Shown here piece after piece: positions 60,371 to 64,000 of a DNA stretch of 64,000 nt. The translations under genes were made by a program, and so were the position numbers. This stretch comes from Spirochaetales bacterium. GTDB taxonomy: Bacteria; Spirochaetota; Spirochaetia; DSM-27196; Salinispiraceae. Under the pieces are notes generated by a model. That model was not told the origin of the DNA. It saw only the letters and a list, made by a program, of their open reading frames with translations, and did no database searches. The stretch is taken from the NCBI GenBank assembly GCA_009991955.1, contig JAACWS010000014.1:1-64000 (forward strand). The letters are read 5' to 3'. Numbering within the stretch: position 1 is the first letter of the stretch; each line of letters starts with the position of its first letter.

Positions 60371-61475
60371 TCTCCTGGTTGACCCCAAAAAGATCCGCCA
60401 AAACATACAGCTTTTACAGCAATACTTCGAGTCCCACCGCTTGTCATGGAGCCTTATTACGAAGATGCTTTCGGCAAATAAAGATCTCTTGGCCGAGGTG
60501 CTTACCCCCGAGGTCTGCAAGGGAATTCATAGCATCGGAGACAGCCGAATTAGTGGACTTCAGGCGGTGAAAGAAATCGACCCAAAGATCCAGACCCTCT
60601 ATATCAAACCTCCGGCCCAGGAGTTGGCCGACGAAATAGTAGCCTTCGCTGATATCTCTATGAACACCTCATGGGACACGATTCAGGCCCTCGATAGGGC
60701 CGCGGGAAAGGCAGGTGTGCTTCACCATGTTTTGGTGATGATTGAGTTGGGAGAACTTCGGGAAGGCATCTTGGGCGAAAAGTTGCTCGATTTTTATCGA
60801 CGGATTTTTAGCTTGGAACACGTCAAGGTTATTGGTATAGGAACGAACCTTGGATGTCTGTTTGGGGTAGAGCCCACCCGGGACAAACTCATTCAAATGA
60901 GCCTGTACAAACAACTTTTAGAGGCGAGTTTCTCCAAGAAGGTCGAACTCGTGTCCGGGGGGACGAGTATTACCCTTCCCCTCATTGAAGATCGAAAACT
61001 CCCCCGAGGAGTGAATCACTTTCGCATTGGAGAAGCCGTTTTTATGGGTACAAGTCCCTTGACCGGCGAGCAATTCCTTACCCTTCATACGGATTCATTC
61101 GAGTTCGAAGCCCAGATTCTGGAAATTGAAGCCAAGGAAGGCACTCCCGACGGGGTTATTGGGGAGGGGAGCATTGGCCATGGGCCCGAGTCGGCCCAAA
61201 TCTTTGACCTTGAACCAGGCGAAACTAGCGTTCGAGCCTTAGTCGACTATGGTCTTATTGATGCAGACCCCCAGGATTTACAATGTACTTCTGAGGATGT
61301 ACGATTCTTTGGAAGCACAAGCGACATGACCGTGTACGACCTGGGAAAAAATCGAACCCCAAAGGGCGAACCCCGGTACCAAGTTGGACAGGCTTTGAGC
61401 TTTCGCCCATCTTATATGGGGGTTGCCCGGCTATTAAGTTCGAAATTTGTAAATATTCTTACGAAATCTGACTAA
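60363..61475 (+). CDS. Alanine/ornithine racemase-family PLP enzyme
   Basis: 370 residues with the fold-III PLP barrel of alanine racemase N-terminal-domain proteins. The PLP lysine is in WSLITKMLSANKDLL, the barrel ends with VELVSGGTSITLPL and the phosphate-side NHFRIGEAVFMG, wording close to ornithine racemase (Orr) rather than Alr. The C-terminal part is beta-rich. Substrate could be ornithine, lysine or another amino acid. ATG 60363 (MANLLVDPKKI) lies within the end of the acetyltransferase gene; the open frame continues upstream only as a shadow. Confidence 0.86.
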   Translation: MANLLVDPKKIRQNIQLLQQYFESHRLSWSLITKMLSANKDLLAEVLTPEVCKGIHSIGDSRISGLQAVKEIDPKIQTLYIKPPAQELADEIVAFADISMNTSWDTIQALDRAAGKAGVLHHVLVMIELGELREGILGEKLLDFYRRIFSLEHVKVIGIGTNLGCLFGVEPTRDKLIQMSLYKQLLEASFSKKVELVSGGTSITLPLIEDRKLPRGVNHFRIGEAVFMGTSPLTGEQFLTLHTDSFEFEAQILEIEAKEGTPDGVIGEGSIGHGPESAQIFDLEPGETSVRALVDYGLIDADPQDLQCTSEDVRFFGSTSDMTVYDLGKNRTPKGEPRYQVGQALSFRPSYMGVARLLSSKFVNILTKSD

Positions 61476-61515
61476 TAGTTCAATCCCACAGCCTTCCAGC
61501 CTGGTAATAGAAGGT

Positions 61516-62223
61516 ATGGATATACGAGAACAAGAAATTGCCATCGACTACGGTCGAACCCGACAAACCGGGAATGGATCAGCCCTTTTAGGAGGTCCTC
61601 GGGAGAAGGCCAGAGATCGGGGGATTCAGTATCTGTCCAACCAAGAATTGGTCATGATGATGATTGGTTCGGGCTCGCCCCGAAATCCGGTAGAAAACCT
61701 AGCGGCCCAAGCCCTTCCAGTTATTCTACGGGGATTGCCCGGGGTACTAGAGCCCCGGCACCTTCAAACAATTAAGGGAATTGGTAACGCAAAAGCTTCG
61801 GTCATGAGTGCCAGCATGGAGCTGGCTCGGCGGTGTTACGCGCCGAGCGGAAAAAAAATCACAAACCCTTGCGATGCCTTCGCCCTCTTGTCCCACTACG
61901 CCTCGACCAAGCAGGAACATTTTTTGTGTATGGCCCTCAACGGAGCCCACGAGGTCCTCGGGACCTTCGTGGTCTCTATTGGCTTGGTGAATCGAACATT
62001 GGTACACCCCCGAGAGGTCTTCGCCCCCGCCCTGGAAACGCGCGCTGCGGCTATCCTAGTAGCCCACAACCATCCTTCAGGGAATCTTCAACCCAGCCAG
62101 GAAGACCGTGATGTAACCCGACGTCTAAAAGAAGCAGGAGAAATTTTAGGAATTCCGGTACTCGACCATCTTATCTTTAGCGCCGGAGAGTACGCGAGTC
62201 TTTTAGAATTGGGAGATTTTTAA
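61516..62223 (+). CDS. radC: RadC-family JAB-domain protein
   Basis: 235 residues. An N-terminal helix-hairpin-helix region (LQTIKGIGNAKASVMSASME) and a C-terminal JAMM metalloprotease-like domain with AHNHPSGNLQPSQED, the family signature with zinc-binding His, His and Asp. Despite the name, a role in DNA repair is not firmly established. GAAGGT just before ATG 61516 is a weak ribosome site. It ends one base before the convergent cyclase-like gene. The length is normal. Confidence 0.93.
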   Translation: MDIREQEIAIDYGRTRQTGNGSALLGGPREKARDRGIQYLSNQELVMMMIGSGSPRNPVENLAAQALPVILRGLPGVLEPRHLQTIKGIGNAKASVMSASMELARRCYAPSGKKITNPCDAFALLSHYASTKQEHFLCMALNGAHEVLGTFVVSIGLVNRTLVHPREVFAPALETRAAAILVAHNHPSGNLQPSQEDRDVTRRLKEAGEILGIPVLDHLIFSAGEYASLLELGDF

Positions 62224-62224
62224 G

Positions 62225-63778
62225 TTATGAGGAATCGATACAGCCCTTATTCTCCTGGGGATCTGAGACTTCGTTCATCGTAAAGGCCAGAGAATATCCA
62301 TCGGCAGTCGGTACCTTGACCTGTTTCATACACCAAGAGAGGGACGCACGACCGGCAGCATTTCGGTCCGCAAGGACTGGATACTTCCCTATCGAGGCCC
62401 GGGCCTGAAGTATCTGGGCGCGTCGGATTGGCAGACCGTAACAGGTAAATTCCATCCGGTGTACATTTCCCGTAGTACCTGTGAATATCATTCCGTAGCT
62501 TATTCCTATGCTCAAGGTGATGTTTGGACCCTCTTCGATATTCCGCACATCGTTGTAGGTGCGAACATATCGATGAACGCTATCGGCGGCAGCGAAGGCT
62601 CGGTCTACGTCGTCGGCGTGTCGGGCCAAGATACCAAAGAGGGCTACTACCGAATCTCCTTCGGTTCGAGCCACAATACCCCGACGACCGTGGATAAGAT
62701 CGGAAATATCGCTTAAAAGCTCGTTAATAAACACGCTAAATCGTTCAGCCGAGATATGGGAGTGGTAGAATGCAGCCTCTTCGATTTTAATGTAGAGTAC
62801 AGTTGCTTCGGAGTTTCGTGGCCGAATCTGTTCTTCCCCCCGATCGACTAACTCAAGTCGGAGTTCTTCAGGTAGGTATCGAGCGAAAGCATCCCTTTGG
62901 GCTTCAACGTTCCGGCTCTTTTCTTCTAAGAGACTCCCTTCCTGCTTGAGTCGTTCTATTACCTGCATATGAGCGCTGACGTTAGAAAGGGAGCCGGCGA
63001 TTCGTCGTGCCTTACCATCGGTACCGAATTCGGCTACTCCCCGGACTAACATCCACCGGTGAGCGCCATCTTTGTGGGTCATGCGAAAATGACATAGGAA
63101 TACATCTCGTTCTCTCTTGAGATGAGCGCGAAGGGAATCACGAAAACCCTCTAAATCCGAGGGGTGAATTCGGCTTGTCCACTCGCTTAGGCTGTTATGA
63201 ATTTCTAAGTCATCGTATCCGAGAATAGCCTTCCATCGGTTCGAGTAACGAACCTCTTCCGTTCGCAGGTCCCAATTCCACAAACCTTCGTTCGCCCCTT
63301 CTAGGGCTAGGTCGAAAACCTCCATTTCGCGCCCAATAGGAAGTTGCCTATGTTCGGAATGAACAAGACCGATGTATCCACCGATACTTCCATCGGTCAA
63401 ATGCCACACCGTCGCATCAACAGTTGATTGCACAGTCGCACCACCTCGGGTCTTTAGGGTTAGACTCACCCCGTGGGCCCGACCGTTACCTTCAATAGTC
63501 CCACGAAAACGCCGGCGTTCGGAAGGAAGGGCGTAAATGTCTTTCACCGGTACACGAAAAATCTCTTTTGGACTGTATCCAAGAAGTCTCCCGAAGGCGG
63601 CATTCACCAGCAAGAATTGACCTGCAACAGTAGTGATACACATTGGTTCGGTAGTACGTTCAAAAAACTCCGTGAGCATCTCCGATACAGGAGGAGCACC
63701 CCGAGTCGCCGCTTTTCGACGAAGAGATTCTTCGAACCGCTCCCGGTTCGCTAACAGTTTCTCGAAATCGTCAGACAA
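62225..63778 (-). CDS. PAS-PAS protein with degenerate class III cyclase domain
   Basis: 517 residues, cytosolic. Two PAS domains (about 35-140 and 155-280; NAAFGRLLGYSPKEIF and GLWNWDLRTEEVRYSNRWKA) are followed by a short coiled link (RLKQEGSLLEEKSRNVEAQ) and a class III nucleotidyl-cyclase-like domain. At the first metal position, where active enzymes have FxDIxxFT, this protein reads VLYIKIEEAAF; the second acidic site EGDSVVALFG is kept. Catalysis is therefore doubtful and it may be a regulatory or pseudo-cyclase. The start is a TTG at 63778 that overlaps the stop of the upstream kinase gene, so the two are translationally coupled. Confidence 0.85.
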   Translation of the reverse strand: MSDDFEKLLANRERFEESLRRKAATRGAPPVSEMLTEFFERTTEPMCITTVAGQFLLVNAAFGRLLGYSPKEIFRVPVKDIYALPSERRRFRGTIEGNGRAHGVSLTLKTRGGATVQSTVDATVWHLTDGSIGGYIGLVHSEHRQLPIGREMEVFDLALEGANEGLWNWDLRTEEVRYSNRWKAILGYDDLEIHNSLSEWTSRIHPSDLEGFRDSLRAHLKRERDVFLCHFRMTHKDGAHRWMLVRGVAEFGTDGKARRIAGSLSNVSAHMQVIERLKQEGSLLEEKSRNVEAQRDAFARYLPEELRLELVDRGEEQIRPRNSEATVLYIKIEEAAFYHSHISAERFSVFINELLSDISDLIHGRRGIVARTEGDSVVALFGILARHADDVDRAFAAADSVHRYVRTYNDVRNIEEGPNITLSIGISYGMIFTGTTGNVHRMEFTCYGLPIRRAQILQARASIGKYPVLADRNAAGRASLSWCMKQVKVPTADGYSLAFTMNEVSDPQENKGCIDSS

Positions 63779-64000
63779 TGACGACCTCGCCCTCGATTGC
63801 AGGAAGGGTAATTACGATCTCTAAAAACTCCCCGGCTCTACTACTGAGGCGGAGTTTTCCACCGATCTTAGCAAGGGTACTGCGAACTACAGACATCCCC
63901 ATACCTCGGCCGGCAACCTCCGACTCATTGTCCTCGGCGGTAGAGAATCCCGGGGTAAAGAGTAGCCTTACCAAGTCCTGTTCCGCAAATTTCTCTTTGC
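63771..64000 (-). CDS. End of a CheA-like histidine kinase (partial)
   Basis: The last 76 codons of a gene that enters from the right edge. It has the G1-to-G2 part of a HATPase domain in CheA style: LVRLLFTPGFSTAEDNESEV then AGRGMGMSVVRSTLAKIGG and a final strand before the stop at 63771. There is no CheW-like domain after the ATPase, unlike true CheA. It overlaps the PAS/cyclase-like gene by eight bases, which suggests the two proteins form one signalling unit. Confidence 0.8.
   Translation of the reverse strand, partial: KEKFAEQDLVRLLFTPGFSTAEDNESEVAGRGMGMSVVRSTLAKIGGKLRLSSRAGEFLEIVITLPAIEGEVVIV

Overview
The window looks like chromosomal DNA of a free-living spirochaete, of moderate GC. 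The taxonomic signals are a cyclic-nucleotide-gated channel very like SthK of Spirochaeta thermophila, an FMN-binding exported protein of the treponemal Tpp15 kind, an OmpA-tailed Ig-repeat protein, and tandem cNMP-binding proteins. Genes are dense, often overlap by ATGA or GTGA, and lie on both strands. No rRNA, tRNA, CRISPR array, phage or complete insertion sequence was seen.

Layout. 1-3.8 kb: a partial gene, an ABM monooxygenase / iron alcohol dehydrogenase pair, then a MATE exporter with a YciO/TsaC-type protein. 3.8-6.6 kb: an untidy stretch with an FMN-binding exported protein, a repeat cluster resembling IS21-type ends, two small membrane proteins, a two-frame relic and a broken rhodanese gene. 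6.6-10.5 kb: thiamine importer thiBPQ behind a TPP riboswitch. 10.7-14.3 kb: a TPR-GAF-GGDEF cyclase convergent with the SthK-like channel, separated by a 19-bp inverted repeat. 14.4-20.6 kb: a YnjF-like CDP-alcohol phosphotransferase divergent from a YnjDBC-type ABC importer, bracketed by two membrane-anchored hydrolases. 20.7-26.5 kb: two sensor kinases (the first frameshifted) and a von Willebrand protein. 26.5-33.5 kb: leuCD, bacteriohemerythrin, a SPOR protein with a minisatellite, coaE and polA.

33.6-38.4 kb is the most coherent accessory unit: a split YeeE/YedE sulfur transporter, TusA, a thioredoxin-reductase-like flavoprotein with an unusual cysteine-bearing C-terminal domain, and two rhodanese lipoproteins, ended by a strong terminator. 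A CRP/FNR-type palindrome lies in its 343-bp upstream region. The genes together suggest sulfane sulfur or thiosulfate capture outside the membrane, import, and hand-over to TusA.

38.7-64 kb: a small unknown protein, a transglycosylase with a large AsmA-like N-terminus, GNATs, an M30-type metalloprotease lipoprotein, valS, a tandem cNMP sensor with a winged helix, glyA, an operon of cysS / ECF sigma / anti-sigma / exported protein / transglutaminase-fold protein, murB, a probable outer-membrane protein, a DJ-1 protein, the OmpA protein, a GNAT / ornithine-racemase-like pair, radC, a PAS protein with a degenerate cyclase domain, and the end of a CheA-like kinase.

Two cross-cutting observations stand out. 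Several genes without a Shine-Dalgarno have a TAnnnT box exactly six bases before the start codon, suggesting leaderless mRNAs. Cyclic-nucleotide and cyclic-di-GMP proteins recur (channel, tandem cNMP sensor, diguanylate cyclase, degenerate cyclase).
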